37,602 bases of DNA from Bacteroidota bacterium (GTDB taxonomy: Bacteria > Bacteroidota > Bacteroidia > UBA7662 > JAIXUI01), in assembly GCA_027484125.1 (NCBI GenBank), contig JAIXUI010000072.1, positions 1-37,602 of the forward strand. The letters are read 5' to 3'. Made by a program: the position numbers and the translations under genes. Within the stretch, counting starts at the first letter, position 1; each line of letters starts with the position of its first letter. The notes beneath the pieces are model-generated. The model ran no database searches. It saw nothing but the letters and a program-made list of their open reading frames with translations, and was not told the origin of the DNA. Shown here in pieces: positions 24,601-33,304 of the stretch.

Positions 24601-27600
24601 CCATCGTTTCCAATGCCACATGTGCTCAACCCATTTCGGTTACTTCCAACCTTGTTCGGATTACCGTAAATCCGGTGCTTACGCCATCCGTTAGCATAGC
24701 AGCCAATTCAACCAGCCTATGCGTTGGTGGAACAGCATTTTTCACTGCAACCCCTGTTAATGGTGGCACCAATCCTTCGTACCAATGGCAAGTGAATGGA
24801 CAAAATGTTGGAACCAATAGCCCCACTTTTAATACCACCACCCTACTCGACGGGCAGACGGTTACAGTGAATATGCTGAGCAACGCCGTATGTGCTCAAC
24901 CTCAACAAGTTACATCAAATGGTATAACCGTAACTGTATCTCCATTGGTTAGCCCAACCGTAACCGCTGCTGTATCAGCCAACCCAATTTGCCAAGGAGC
25001 AACAGCCAGCTTCAGTGTAGGTTCAAGCACCGGAGGTGGCAGCAATCCTACCTACCAATGGCTGGTAAACGGACTTCCCCGCTTTACCGGTGCCAACTTC
25101 AACGCCAATAATCTTGGAAACGGCGATAGCGTTAGGGTTTTAATGACCTCCTCTTTTGCCTGCGCCAATCCATCAGTAGTGCTATCTGAGGCCATAGTTA
25201 TTCAAGTTACACAGCCTGTACTTCCGGCAGTATCCATAACCTCTCAGAATCAAGCCATTTGCCCCGGGCAAACAGCTGTTTTTCAAGCCATTCCGGTGAA
25301 TGGCGGCAGTGCTCCGCTCTATCAGTGGTTTGTAAATGGAAATAGCCAAGGTGCAGCCAGTTCCGTTAGCACATTTAGCACCGCTAGTTTGGCCAATAAC
25401 GATCGGGTGAGGGTTCAAATTACCAGCAATGCTGGATGCTTGAGTGCAACACAAGCATTAAGTCAAGAACTCACCATTCAGGTTTTGCCTAGTGCCGCAG
25501 CCACCGTACAATTATCCGCAAGCGCCACCAATCTATGTGGAGCTTCACCGGTAGTGTTTAGAACAATAGCCGGTTTAGGAGGAGCAAATCCTCAATATCA
25601 ATGGTTTGTTAACGGCCAAGTAATTGCCCATACAGCGGACTCTCTAGTCTTATCCAATCCATCCAACCTCGATAGCGTCCGTGTGGTAATGACCTCAAGT
25701 GCAAGTTGCGCCACTCCAGCCGTAGCTTCTTCTACCACTATTGTATTAAACGTATTTACTATCCCTACTGCGCCATCTATTTCAGCCAATGGAAACCTAA
25801 GCCTTTGTTCGGGAGAGCAAGTAACACTCGCTACAGCCTCCGGAACTAATCTCCAGTGGATCAGAAACAATGTGGATTTACCAGCTGAAACGGGTACATC
25901 CCTTACGGTGAATCAAGCAGGCACTTATACCTTGAAAACCACCGGAAATGGCGGCTGCACTGCGATTTCCAATCCATTAACAGTAGTGGTCAACAGCCTT
26001 CCTGCTACGCCAACCATTAACGTTTCCGGCTCTTTAACCTTCTGCCTTGGCGGTAATGTTCTCCTTACCTCTTCCGCATTGAGTGGCAATCAATGGCTTT
26101 TAAACAATGCGCCTATTTCCGGAGCCACCGCCACCAGTATAAATGTCCAAAATTCCGGGCAGTATCGTGTGCAAGTCACCAATGGGAACGGGTGTAAAGC
26201 CACTTCTTCAGCGGTAGCGGTAACTGTAAACAGCTTACCTGCAATCCCCATCATCAACAATTCAGGGGCTAATAGCATTTGCCAAGGAGATTCAGTGACC
26301 TTAAGCACAGGACCCGCTCAAAGTTATCAATGGCTCGAAGGCGGACAACCTCTAGCCGGCTCCCTTGGTTCTAGCCTAACAGTTTCTCAAACGGGCTCCT
26401 ATAGCGTTCGCATTACCAATTCTACAGGATGTGAGCGCACCTCCTCTCCATTTAGTATAGTGGTGAATGCCCGCCCGAACATTCCTCAACTGATTCCCCA
26501 AAGCAATACCACCTTCTGTCAAGGCGGTCAGGTCATTATCCAATCTTCTGAATCAACAGGAAACCAGTGGTTGAGAAATGGCAATCCAATAGTTGGAGCC
26601 AATGCAGATTCTTTGACGGCCACACAAACCGGTTCGTATTCCGTGGTTGTAACCAATTCCGCCGGTTGCTCCTCCATATCTGCATCATTAGGAGTCCAAG
26701 TGAACCCGCTTCCTGATGTCCCACAAATTACCAGCAGTGGACCTTTGAGCTTCTGTGCAGGAAATCAAATTACCCTGCGTAGCAGTGCTCCTACCGGCAA
26801 CCAATGGCTTTTAAATGGACAACCCATCGTCGGAGGACTGGCGGATTCTTTAGAAGTTAGCATTGGCGGAAGCTATGGATTGCGAGTTACCAATAGCAAT
26901 GGCTGTCAGCAAATTGCTGCTCCAGCGGCAGTAACGGTAAAAAGTCTTCCTTCAATTCCTACCATCAACGCCTCGAGCACCTCCATTTGTAATGGCCAAC
27001 AAGCTTGGTTGGTAAGCAGTCCTGCCGCAAGTTACCTGTGGTTATCCAACGGTCAACCTATCGCCAATGCCACCAATGACAGCTTAGAGGTGACCAATTC
27101 CGGCCAATATTCGGTAACAGTAACCAATGCTGAAGGCTGTTCCTCAACCTCCGCTATGGTTGCTGTAGTAGTTCATCCACTGCCATCCATTCCGGTAGTA
27201 ACTGCGGGTGGTGCCACCACCTTGTGTGCCGGGCAGAAAGTAGCCTTATTTTCAAGCGTTTCCAGTGGCAATCAATGGTGGAGAAATGGCAGCCCGATTG
27301 CCGGAGCAATTACTGACTCGCTACAAGCTGACCAAGCTGGAAGCTACCAAGTTGAAGTGACTTCCGCACAAGGCTGTAAATCTATCAGCCTTCCTCAGGC
27401 CATTCAAGTGAACCCGATTCCCTCAGTGCCAACCCCTGGAATTAATGGGTCACTAAGCTTTTGCCAAGGGGATACTGTTAAACTAGGTATTTCCTCCTCG
27501 CTTAGCAAACAATGGCTGCTCAACCAGGCTGCAATCCCTGGAGCAACCGGCGACAGCCTGCAAATTCAGTCAACCGGAGCTTATAGCGTTCTCCTTACCG

Positions 27601-29324
27601 ACAACAATGGCTGCCAAAATCAATCGGCAGCTTTCAACTTCACCGTTAGACCAACTCCGGCAACCCCGCAGATTTCCGCATCAGGACCACTCAGTTTTTG
27701 TCAAGGCGTAGGCGGAGTTACCCTACGGTCTTCGGCTGCAGCCAACAACCAATGGTTCCTTGATGGCCTGCCCGGATTTGGTCTTACCCTTGACTCTTTG
27801 GTTATAACCACCACCAGTTTGGTGAAAGTAAGTGTTACCAATGCCCAAGGGTGCACAGCTTATTCGGCGCCGGTACAAGTCACCGCGTTCGCTCCACCAA
27901 CCACTCCAACTATCTCCGCGCTTGGCAACACCAGCTTCTGTTCAGGTGCGCAACTGCCGCTAGTTTCTTCTCAGCTTTCCGGTAACCAATGGTTCTTGAA
28001 TGGCCAACCCATTTCAGGGGCTACATCCGACACCCTGTATGCGGTCGCAACCGGACTCTACACTGTAAACGTCACCAATGCACAAAATTGCAGTGCTGTA
28101 TCTGCTCCTACCTCTGTGACAGTGAATCCGTTGCCTAATACGCCAACCATTACGCCTTCAGGCAGTATCGCACTTTGTGACGGTGCATCCGTTCGATTAA
28201 CGTCTTCGTTAACGGGCGGTAATCAATGGCTTTTGAATGGACAGCCTATATCCAATGCCATTCAAGACACCTTGAGGGTGAATGCAACAGGAGTTTATAC
28301 CGTTAGGTTTACCAACACCTTCGGTTGTGCTAAAGAATCAGCGGCGGTTAACGTTCAAGTAAACGCACTTCCATCGGCTCCATCGGTTACCTCATCAGGG
28401 GCACTCACTTTCTGTCAGGGAGGCCAAGTGGTTTTAAGGGCTTCCGGAGCAGCTTCCGCTTACCAATGGTGGTTGAATGGACAGACCATTACAGGGGCCA
28501 CCTTTGACAGTTTGGTGGTCACACAATCAGGTAATTATGTGTTGCAAATCTTCAACGCTGCTGGATGCACCAACCAAAGTGCCGCGGTTTCTGTAATAGT
28601 CAATCCCTTACCAGCAGCGCCTTCACTCAATCTAAGCGGTTTGCAAGCGATCTGTACTGGCAATAGCCTTTTACTCACCACAACAGCAAGCGGGCCTTAT
28701 CAGTGGTTGCTAAACGGAGTGCCCCTTGTAGGTGCTACCAACGATAGCCTCACTGCAACGACGGCAGGTGCTTACGCAGTTCAAGTAAGCAATGCCAATG
28801 GTTGCAGCAATTCATCCGGTGTAGTTCAGGTAACCCTTATTCCATTGCCACCAAAACCAAACGTAATTCGGGTGAACGACACCTTGTTATCGAGCGCTCC
28901 TGCCGGCAACCAATGGTATCTTGTAGGATTTGGTCCATTCCCTAATGGAAACGGACAAGCCTTCACCCCTACTACGGCAGGGTCCTATTATGTTGTAGTT
29001 ACAGTCAATGGTTGTTCTTCTGTTCCTTCTGATACCATTGCTTTTGTGGGAAGTGCGGTCAGTAATTTGAATAGTAGTTTGCCGGTTACCGTTTGGCCGA
29101 ATCCATCACGCGGTCTATTCCAAGTGAAGGTAGAACAGGTTGCGAGTGATGGCGTCACCTTCGAATTAATGGATCTTTCCGGAAGAACATTAAAACGTGA
29201 GGTAAGTCTTGCAACTCAAGACCTCTACGAACTCCATGCGGAAACACTTGCTTCCGGCATGTATCTGTTACGCATCAGCAGTGGAAACAAAGCAGCCACG
29301 GTAAGAGTCCAGATAACGCAATAA
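21690..29324 (+). CDS. Giant T9SS-sorted surface protein with ~22 Ig-like modules
   Basis: This protein has about 2544 residues. The signal peptide MARFYLFLWAFLVLLGSATA is followed by the same jelly-roll-like N-terminal domain as the preceding gene (LVQWTFNSVVPDNN). A Calx-beta-like domain, one OB/DUF5689-like module and a CARDB-like domain (QIYVHNQGNTPSSDYDVLLT) come next. Then follow tandem Ig/PKD-like modules: two of class B, six of class A (~90 residues, TPSVSI ... YQWQVNG ... VNP) and about fourteen more of class B (~78 residues, LPxxPTI ... FCxGxxVxL ... NQWLLNGxPI ... NxxGC ... VNP). Nearly every module keeps one Cys pair. The C-terminal type A sorting domain begins WPNPSRGLFQVKV and ends in VRVQITQ. 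The family suggests an adhesin or filament-like cell-surface stalk; no catalytic domain is seen. ATG 21690 is preferred over TTG 21672, which lies in the promoter. Confidence 0.87.
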   Translation: MARFYLFLWAFLVLLGSATAQNTLVQWTFNSVVPDNNTATGDSLPSTGSGTLSRIGGVSWTFASGTGGGDVVSADNSAINLTGFPAAPAVNPQTAGLQLDFNSTGYSNLVLAFSHRPSSSSANTMVIQYNLNRNSGSWVNFRTIRIEPTASSGNVFYFRNIDLTSVAGLNNNANASIRIVSDVDSVTGNYRPSSSTTNYATNGTWRFDVLRLTDGGGVTVPTTISFSNPQTTVAQGAGQQFIRVQLSQPAQVGDSVTYAVSYAPSSNSGDITLGSGFSSNQWVRALTVGALLDSFAFTPVANNVVGENDSIYFNLTQLKGNLQLGTTTQHLVVITGPSQTSTSVPLYTTAQVRGMNVNGGPDSLGVYTRLRGVIYSPTQRPTGNAGFQTVLKDASGGITLFRNTNGLNYLPVVGDSVEAFGTVAVFRGLAQLNVDSIFLLGTGRALASPKILPTNDTLDERTESDFIRINHLTITSGTWPTAGNSATLTVSNGSRPYTLRIVNSTDIDGSAAPTGPFSVIGLGSQFSSGTTAPFTGGYQILPRNTQDIIQTQVDLYPGRVLQFPDSLLAGKDTSFQIYVHNQGNTPSSDYDVLLTVNGFRVDSVRVNTGIAPGDSALVTLTLPASSSPCGVYQAMTTVKHIGDVNSGNDSFIKAFMIYQPVPTISLSSDTIFCSNDSLVFSVQASPYNPQWQLNEQDIPGAIGLAYTARQSGSYRLKWTGVNNCQSFSRAYQVTVNPSPAIPTISASGPTTFCAGSQVTFTATSASAYAWFRNDTLIGGAVNQTLIANQTGNYRVIVSTAAGCQAASAVSTVTVNPILPVSVSISTNNNTVCQNSQVQFTAQVTNGGSAPIYQWKVNNVNVGPNNAVFTTNTLANNDIVTVQVTSNATCAQPVTAQSNSLVMTVNPQVTPAVTISASQPAICAGSTVSFSANVSNGGTSPQYQWTRNRQTVGSGLAFSSSTLVDGDTIGLTIVSNATCAQPISVTSNLVRITVNPVLTPSVSIAANSTSLCVGGTAFFTATPVNGGTNPSYQWQVNGQNVGTNSPTFNTTTLLDGQTVTVNMLSNAVCAQPQQVTSNGITVTVSPLVSPTVTAAVSANPICQGATASFSVGSSTGGGSNPTYQWLVNGLPRFTGANFNANNLGNGDSVRVLMTSSFACANPSVVLSEAIVIQVTQPVLPAVSITSQNQAICPGQTAVFQAIPVNGGSAPLYQWFVNGNSQGAASSVSTFSTASLANNDRVRVQITSNAGCLSATQALSQELTIQVLPSAAATVQLSASATNLCGASPVVFRTIAGLGGANPQYQWFVNGQVIAHTADSLVLSNPSNLDSVRVVMTSSASCATPAVASSTTIVLNVFTIPTAPSISANGNLSLCSGEQVTLATASGTNLQWIRNNVDLPAETGTSLTVNQAGTYTLKTTGNGGCTAISNPLTVVVNSLPATPTINVSGSLTFCLGGNVLLTSSALSGNQWLLNNAPISGATATSINVQNSGQYRVQVTNGNGCKATSSAVAVTVNSLPAIPIINNSGANSICQGDSVTLSTGPAQSYQWLEGGQPLAGSLGSSLTVSQTGSYSVRITNSTGCERTSSPFSIVVNARPNIPQLIPQSNTTFCQGGQVIIQSSESTGNQWLRNGNPIVGANADSLTATQTGSYSVVVTNSAGCSSISASLGVQVNPLPDVPQITSSGPLSFCAGNQITLRSSAPTGNQWLLNGQPIVGGLADSLEVSIGGSYGLRVTNSNGCQQIAAPAAVTVKSLPSIPTINASSTSICNGQQAWLVSSPAASYLWLSNGQPIANATNDSLEVTNSGQYSVTVTNAEGCSSTSAMVAVVVHPLPSIPVVTAGGATTLCAGQKVALFSSVSSGNQWWRNGSPIAGAITDSLQADQAGSYQVEVTSAQGCKSISLPQAIQVNPIPSVPTPGINGSLSFCQGDTVKLGISSSLSKQWLLNQAAIPGATGDSLQIQSTGAYSVLLTDNNGCQNQSAAFNFTVRPTPATPQISASGPLSFCQGVGGVTLRSSAAANNQWFLDGLPGFGLTLDSLVITTTSLVKVSVTNAQGCTAYSAPVQVTAFAPPTTPTISALGNTSFCSGAQLPLVSSQLSGNQWFLNGQPISGATSDTLYAVATGLYTVNVTNAQNCSAVSAPTSVTVNPLPNTPTITPSGSIALCDGASVRLTSSLTGGNQWLLNGQPISNAIQDTLRVNATGVYTVRFTNTFGCAKESAAVNVQVNALPSAPSVTSSGALTFCQGGQVVLRASGAASAYQWWLNGQTITGATFDSLVVTQSGNYVLQIFNAAGCTNQSAAVSVIVNPLPAAPSLNLSGLQAICTGNSLLLTTTASGPYQWLLNGVPLVGATNDSLTATTAGAYAVQVSNANGCSNSSGVVQVTLIPLPPKPNVIRVNDTLLSSAPAGNQWYLVGFGPFPNGNGQAFTPTTAGSYYVVVTVNGCSSVPSDTIAFVGSAVSNLNSSLPVTVWPNPSRGLFQVKVEQVASDGVTFELMDLSGRTLKREVSLATQDLYELHAETLASGMYLLRISSGNKAATVRVQITQ
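23680..29040 (+). repeat. Tandem Ig-like module array in coding sequence
   Basis: There are about 22 modules by hand count. Class A spans about 24145-25755, with class B modules on both sides. Neighbouring class B modules share DNA phrases such as AATCAATGGCTTTTAAA, consistent with growth by unequal recombination. Confidence 0.8.
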
Positions 29325-29345
29325 GAATTTTGGATTAGATGAAAT

Positions 29346-29381
29346 AAAAAAACCAGAGTTTTAAAAAGCTCTGGTTTTTTT
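29346..29381. terminator. Bidirectional terminator between convergent genes
   Basis: AAAAAAACCAGAG (29346-29358) pairs with CTCTGGTTTTTTT (29369-29381). The A run on the left and T run on the right let it serve the T9SS gene (plus) and the pentapeptide protein gene (minus). Confidence 0.85.
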
Positions 29382-29431
29382 ATGCCTTTTTGGGAAAGTA
29401 AGGAACTCCTTATCCTAATGAAGCCACAAAG

Positions 29432-31363
29432 TCAATGAGCATTCAACTGCTTAATTAAAGAATCAAAATATTTGCGATTTTCCTCATAAAGATTTGATTT
29501 AAAAAAGGCCAAATATTTAGGTTTTACATGGTCATATGAAAACTTAAGTAGTTCCAAATTAATTGCATTTATACTGCTATGACTTTGAGATGAATGGGTA
29601 TCAATAATCATAAGATTTTCCAATTTCATGTGGTCAGATTCACTCTTTAGCAATGCCTTCCTTGCGGCCAAGCATGGAAGCACGCCATTGCTAGATAAAT
29701 TTAAAGTGTCTTGAATTCGATTTTCAGCTCTATTCATCCTTCTCCTGAATGAGGTAGTCAGTTTTCCTTTAACCAAGGGAATGCTTTTCCAATTTTCACT
29801 CCAGCTGTAATTCACTTGATTAATCCATGCGCTATCTAATCCGGATAAATTACTAGACTTCCACTTAGAAAGATTGACCCTATTTAAACAAGCACCAGCC
29901 AAAGAAACTTTCGTTAATTCAATTCCTTGAAGATGGTTGTCATTAAAATTAACCCCCTCTAATTGCGATTCTTTAATCATAGAACCCGTTAAATCAACTG
30001 AACTAACATTTGCACCCTTCATATTCGTCAGAAAAATAATGGCCCCTTGCATCTGAGCGCCTTTTAAATGTGCACTTTGGATGTTTGATTCGAATAGATG
30101 AACACCTTGTAACACGACATTTGGCCAATACACTTCACTTAAATTTGAATAGATAATAAAGGCATACTTAAACTCAAGTTGCTTTCCTTTGGAAGGTTGA
30201 TGTGTCACAAAAGACCCTGAAAAATCAGTTCCTGATGCATCTGCAAAAGAGAAATTGGCACTGTCTAATTGCGCCTGAGCTAGAACCGTTTCTCTCAATT
30301 TGCATTTCTCTGCATGAACCCCTTGAAGCTTAGCAGCCGTAAGTTTTGAATAGCTCAAATCGCTGTACCTGAGGTACCGACCTTGCAGATTCAAGGTGCT
30401 TTTGCTGACAAAGCCAGCCTTTTCTTCACCAGTTGCAGCCTGTTCTGTAAGCACTTGATTAGTCACTTCAAGTACCGGCAAATGAATCCAAGGAGAATTT
30501 TCATTGATCCAGGGTTCTACACTTAGAAAATCAGCACCGGTAATTTGATGAACCAGGAATAAGTTAAAACAGGACTGAGCAATGGCTCCCCAAAATATCA
30601 GATTAATCAACAACAATCCCGGAAGTTGTTTAATCCCTTTTTTTAATTGACTTATACGAAATCTTTCCTTTTGAAAACGGAATAGCGGAATTCGGAGCCA
30701 ACACAACAATCCGTTTTTAATATTTTGAACAAGGAAACTTCTTGAATTAAAATTAATGTGTACTGATTCCGCAATATGGGAATCTGATATTGTTGGAATT
30801 TGCTGAAAAATGATGGGGCGGAAATAAAAAACCAAAACCGCATCTAAGCAGAGTACAAGTGCATGGTAAGCAGTAAGATCAAAACTTTGATAGTCAGAAA
30901 ACCGAAGCTGAATGCTTACGAACAGCACAAGTGGAAGAAAAAATACCAATGCCTCCAGAGCCATGCGTTTTAACCAAGCTTTCAGGCTATGTGTGGAAGG
31001 ATAGATAAGGATAGGCGCCAAAAAAGGGAGGTTGCCATGAGCAATCAGGTAAGATTTCTCCTCTTCCTCCAATCCGGCAAGGCGGCTGACGATTTGTTTA
31101 CTTGCTTGCGCCAGTTGCTTGACAGCGAAGTAATGCACCAAAAACACCAAGATGGGAACTGCCAAGAAACCATCGAGGACTGAAAAACTAAGCCCCAGCG
31201 AAGGCAGTTCCAGCCACTGGTCTAAGGTTAACAAAGACCGGTCGGTAACCATCCGGAGGCTCCATGTTACCAAGCCAAGTAGAAGAGCAAAAGTGCACCC
31301 AAGCAGGTAGAGCCCCCGAGAGGTTATGCTTTGTACGGCCACGCCAGGTTGATCGGGTTCCAT
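29432..31363 (-). CDS. Membrane protein with pentapeptide-like repeats
   Basis: This protein has about 643 residues. The N-terminal half has about five transmembrane helices (for example LLGCTFALLLGLVTWSL, LDGFLAVPILVFLVHYFA, LPGLLLINLIFWGAIAQ). The second half contains runs of pentapeptide-like A(D/N)LxG repeats (YSDLSYSKLTAAKLQGVH; LKGAQMQGAIIFLTNMKGAN; LEGVNFNDNHLQGIELTKVS). These should form a right-handed quadrilateral beta-helix. A charged helical tail of about 120 residues ends the protein. Pentapeptide proteins fused to such membrane domains occur in several phyla and have no settled role. ATG 31363 (MEPDQPGV) is chosen; ATG 31405 or GTG 31432 would add 14 or 23 residues. It stands alone, convergent with the giant T9SS gene. 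Confidence 0.75.
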   Translation of the reverse strand: MEPDQPGVAVQSITSRGLYLLGCTFALLLGLVTWSLRMVTDRSLLTLDQWLELPSLGLSFSVLDGFLAVPILVFLVHYFAVKQLAQASKQIVSRLAGLEEEEKSYLIAHGNLPFLAPILIYPSTHSLKAWLKRMALEALVFFLPLVLFVSIQLRFSDYQSFDLTAYHALVLCLDAVLVFYFRPIIFQQIPTISDSHIAESVHINFNSRSFLVQNIKNGLLCWLRIPLFRFQKERFRISQLKKGIKQLPGLLLINLIFWGAIAQSCFNLFLVHQITGADFLSVEPWINENSPWIHLPVLEVTNQVLTEQAATGEEKAGFVSKSTLNLQGRYLRYSDLSYSKLTAAKLQGVHAEKCKLRETVLAQAQLDSANFSFADASGTDFSGSFVTHQPSKGKQLEFKYAFIIYSNLSEVYWPNVVLQGVHLFESNIQSAHLKGAQMQGAIIFLTNMKGANVSSVDLTGSMIKESQLEGVNFNDNHLQGIELTKVSLAGACLNRVNLSKWKSSNLSGLDSAWINQVNYSWSENWKSIPLVKGKLTTSFRRRMNRAENRIQDTLNLSSNGVLPCLAARKALLKSESDHMKLENLMIIDTHSSQSHSSINAINLELLKFSYDHVKPKYLAFFKSNLYEENRKYFDSLIKQLNAH

Positions 31364-31849
31364 TAACTTTAACTTACGCCACGAATCTAAAGAGTAAACC
31401 AACATGAATGCTAACTCCAAGCTACATTCCACCTTCCATTAGATGAAGTGTATTTAATTCATCATAGAAGGTATTCAAATTCAGAAGTTCAAGCATATGA
31501 TGTGCCTTGGAATAATAGAAGTTGGCCAGCAAGCTCAGCCCATACGCTGAAGAAATTAGTGATAAGCAGCTTTTAAAATGGACTTATTGGGAAGTCGTTT
31601 CTTAGTCTTACAAAGCATAGGAAAACCATTGGAGATACATGCGAAACACGCTCTATTCCTGCTAAAAAACGCACTCCCCGGCTGTTACATCCTCGTTATT
31701 TGGAGGGCGCGTATTCTTTACTTACAGGTTGTGTGGGTTTTATGAAAAACATTCAATATTTGTAACCCTTCACGTGTAATGATGATATAGGCCTATTTAA
31801 CCTATGGCTTACCATTTTTTATTTAAAAGGATAACATATTCTCCCCCCC
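31364..31849. other. Intergenic region, no gene recognised
   Basis: About 490 bases lie between two minus-strand genes. No ORF of coding character, RNA gene, repeat or clear hairpin terminator was found. It presumably holds the promoter of the pentapeptide protein gene and the 3' untranslated end of the esterase gene. Confidence 0.6.
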
Positions 31850-33259
31850 TTACTGCTTCTGCAAACTAATCCTATACCGTTGGCCGGCATCGTCGAAGAC
31901 GAGGAGGTATAGGCCGGCGGGAACGCCTTCGAGTTGGAAGCTGCTGTTGGCTTGAAGGGTCACTGATTTGATTTTTCTGCCATCCACACCGTAAATCACG
32001 CCTTCTACACTGTCTCCGGACAAAGCCGCAGAAAAGTAGAATAAGCGCGTAGATGGATTGGGCCAAACTTCCGGCCTTGCCCTTCCGGGTGTTTCCACCG
32101 CGGTTGTTGGTTGAGCCGTGAGCCACTGGTAGGCAGCCCCAAATTCCGCACGCCAGAACGATTCCGTATGCTGACCTGCTGGTCGCAACACATATTGCAA
32201 CGCGGCTGCCGGATAGCCTGAAGCCTGTTGCAAGCTGTCGCGCATGCGCACTACGTCGGCAACTTGCGCTTGTGGGTTGCTGCCTTCCGAGCCACCTGTG
32301 AGCAAGTACAGTTTGTTGCCTGGGCGGTAAGGTGAAGTGCGAGGCTGCAACCAGGAGTTATTCGAAAACCAGAAAGCAGGCGAAAAAATCCCGGCTTTGC
32401 CAAACACTTGTGGCTCGCGCAAATGCGCATACTGGCTGATGAGCCCGCCCATGGAGCTGCCCATTACCAGCGTATTGGATGGGCCACTCAAGGTGCGATA
32501 GGCCGAATCTACATACGGCTTCAGGGTATTCACCATAAAATCCACATAAGCTGCGCCTTGGCCGCCTCCATATTGGGCATTCACCCAGGGTGAATATTCG
32601 TTGAGGCGCTGCGAACCGCCATTGTCAATACCGACTACAATGGCGCCGTAATCGCCATTTTGATGCAATGCCGTAAGGGTTTCATCTACTTGCCACTCTC
32701 CGCTGAAGGAAGTGGTTTGGTCGAAGAGATTCTGACCATCCTGCATATAAATAACCGGATAGCGCTTTTGCGGCTGGCTTGCATAATCCGGAGGAAGATA
32801 CAACCAGAGGCGGCGGCTGCGATTGAGTTGGGGGAGAAAGAAATTATTGCTGAGGACGCTCACTTGCGCATTCGCCGTGGAACTGCTGCCGCCACCTCCT
32901 GTCAAGTCTAACCAACCGGCCACAGAAAGCGAAAGATTGGCCGGTCCGGAAGTCCAGGTGTAACTGCGGTTGCCCACATTCTGGCCATTGGCGGTTGACT
33001 CTACTTTCTGCCAATTGCCACGGGTAAACTTAAACAGCATATTGCCACTGCCTTGCGGTAGGGTAATGGAGTAAGTGCCGTTGGGTTGGCGGGTAAGGCG
33101 GTGCGTTGTTGAGCCTGCATTCCAGCCGTTGAAGGTGCCGGCAATGAAAATACTGTCTGAAATTGGCGTATTCGCTGGAACGGAAAGGTTGATGGTTAGC
33201 TGAGCAAACGCCTGAGCCATCATTATTGAGCCTAAAACACAAAACAACAGTCGCTTCAT
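31850..33259 (-). CDS. T9SS-secreted esterase (esterase D/Fes-like) with starch-binding-like domain
   Basis: This 469-aa protein has a signal peptide MKRLLFCVLGSIMMAQAFAQ. Residues ~22-120 form a CBM20/48-like beta-sandwich (IFIAGTFNGWNAGS, NMLFKFTRGNWQKVE). A glycine linker is followed by an alpha/beta hydrolase of the esterase D/enterochelin esterase family. The oxyanion region is YPVIYMQDGQNLFD, the nucleophile elbow GSSMGG, and the C-terminal His is in GQHTESFW; the acidic residue is not assigned with certainty. Relatives hydrolyse ester bonds on sugars, siderophores or acylated polysaccharides. The last ~75 residues are a T9SS sorting domain (VWPNPSTRLFYFS ... VPAGLYLLVF). It is divergent from the lptF-like gene, with start codons only 45 bases apart. 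Confidence 0.87.
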   Translation of the reverse strand: MKRLLFCVLGSIMMAQAFAQLTINLSVPANTPISDSIFIAGTFNGWNAGSTTHRLTRQPNGTYSITLPQGSGNMLFKFTRGNWQKVESTANGQNVGNRSYTWTSGPANLSLSVAGWLDLTGGGGSSSTANAQVSVLSNNFFLPQLNRSRRLWLYLPPDYASQPQKRYPVIYMQDGQNLFDQTTSFSGEWQVDETLTALHQNGDYGAIVVGIDNGGSQRLNEYSPWVNAQYGGGQGAAYVDFMVNTLKPYVDSAYRTLSGPSNTLVMGSSMGGLISQYAHLREPQVFGKAGIFSPAFWFSNNSWLQPRTSPYRPGNKLYLLTGGSEGSNPQAQVADVVRMRDSLQQASGYPAAALQYVLRPAGQHTESFWRAEFGAAYQWLTAQPTTAVETPGRARPEVWPNPSTRLFYFSAALSGDSVEGVIYGVDGRKIKSVTLQANSSFQLEGVPAGLYLLVFDDAGQRYRISLQKQ

Positions 33260-33292
33260 GCGGTGAAATTACCACCGCCCGTTGACTTTCGT

Positions 33293-33300
33293 ATTTTTGA
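33293..33300 (+). promoter_or_regulatory. -7 box immediately before the lptF-like start
   Basis: TATTTTTG matches TAnnTTTG. The preferred TTG start codon is at 33305, only four bases further, so transcription would begin at or very near the start codon. No -33 TTG is seen at 19-21 bases. Confidence 0.45.
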
Positions 33301-33304
33301 CCGC

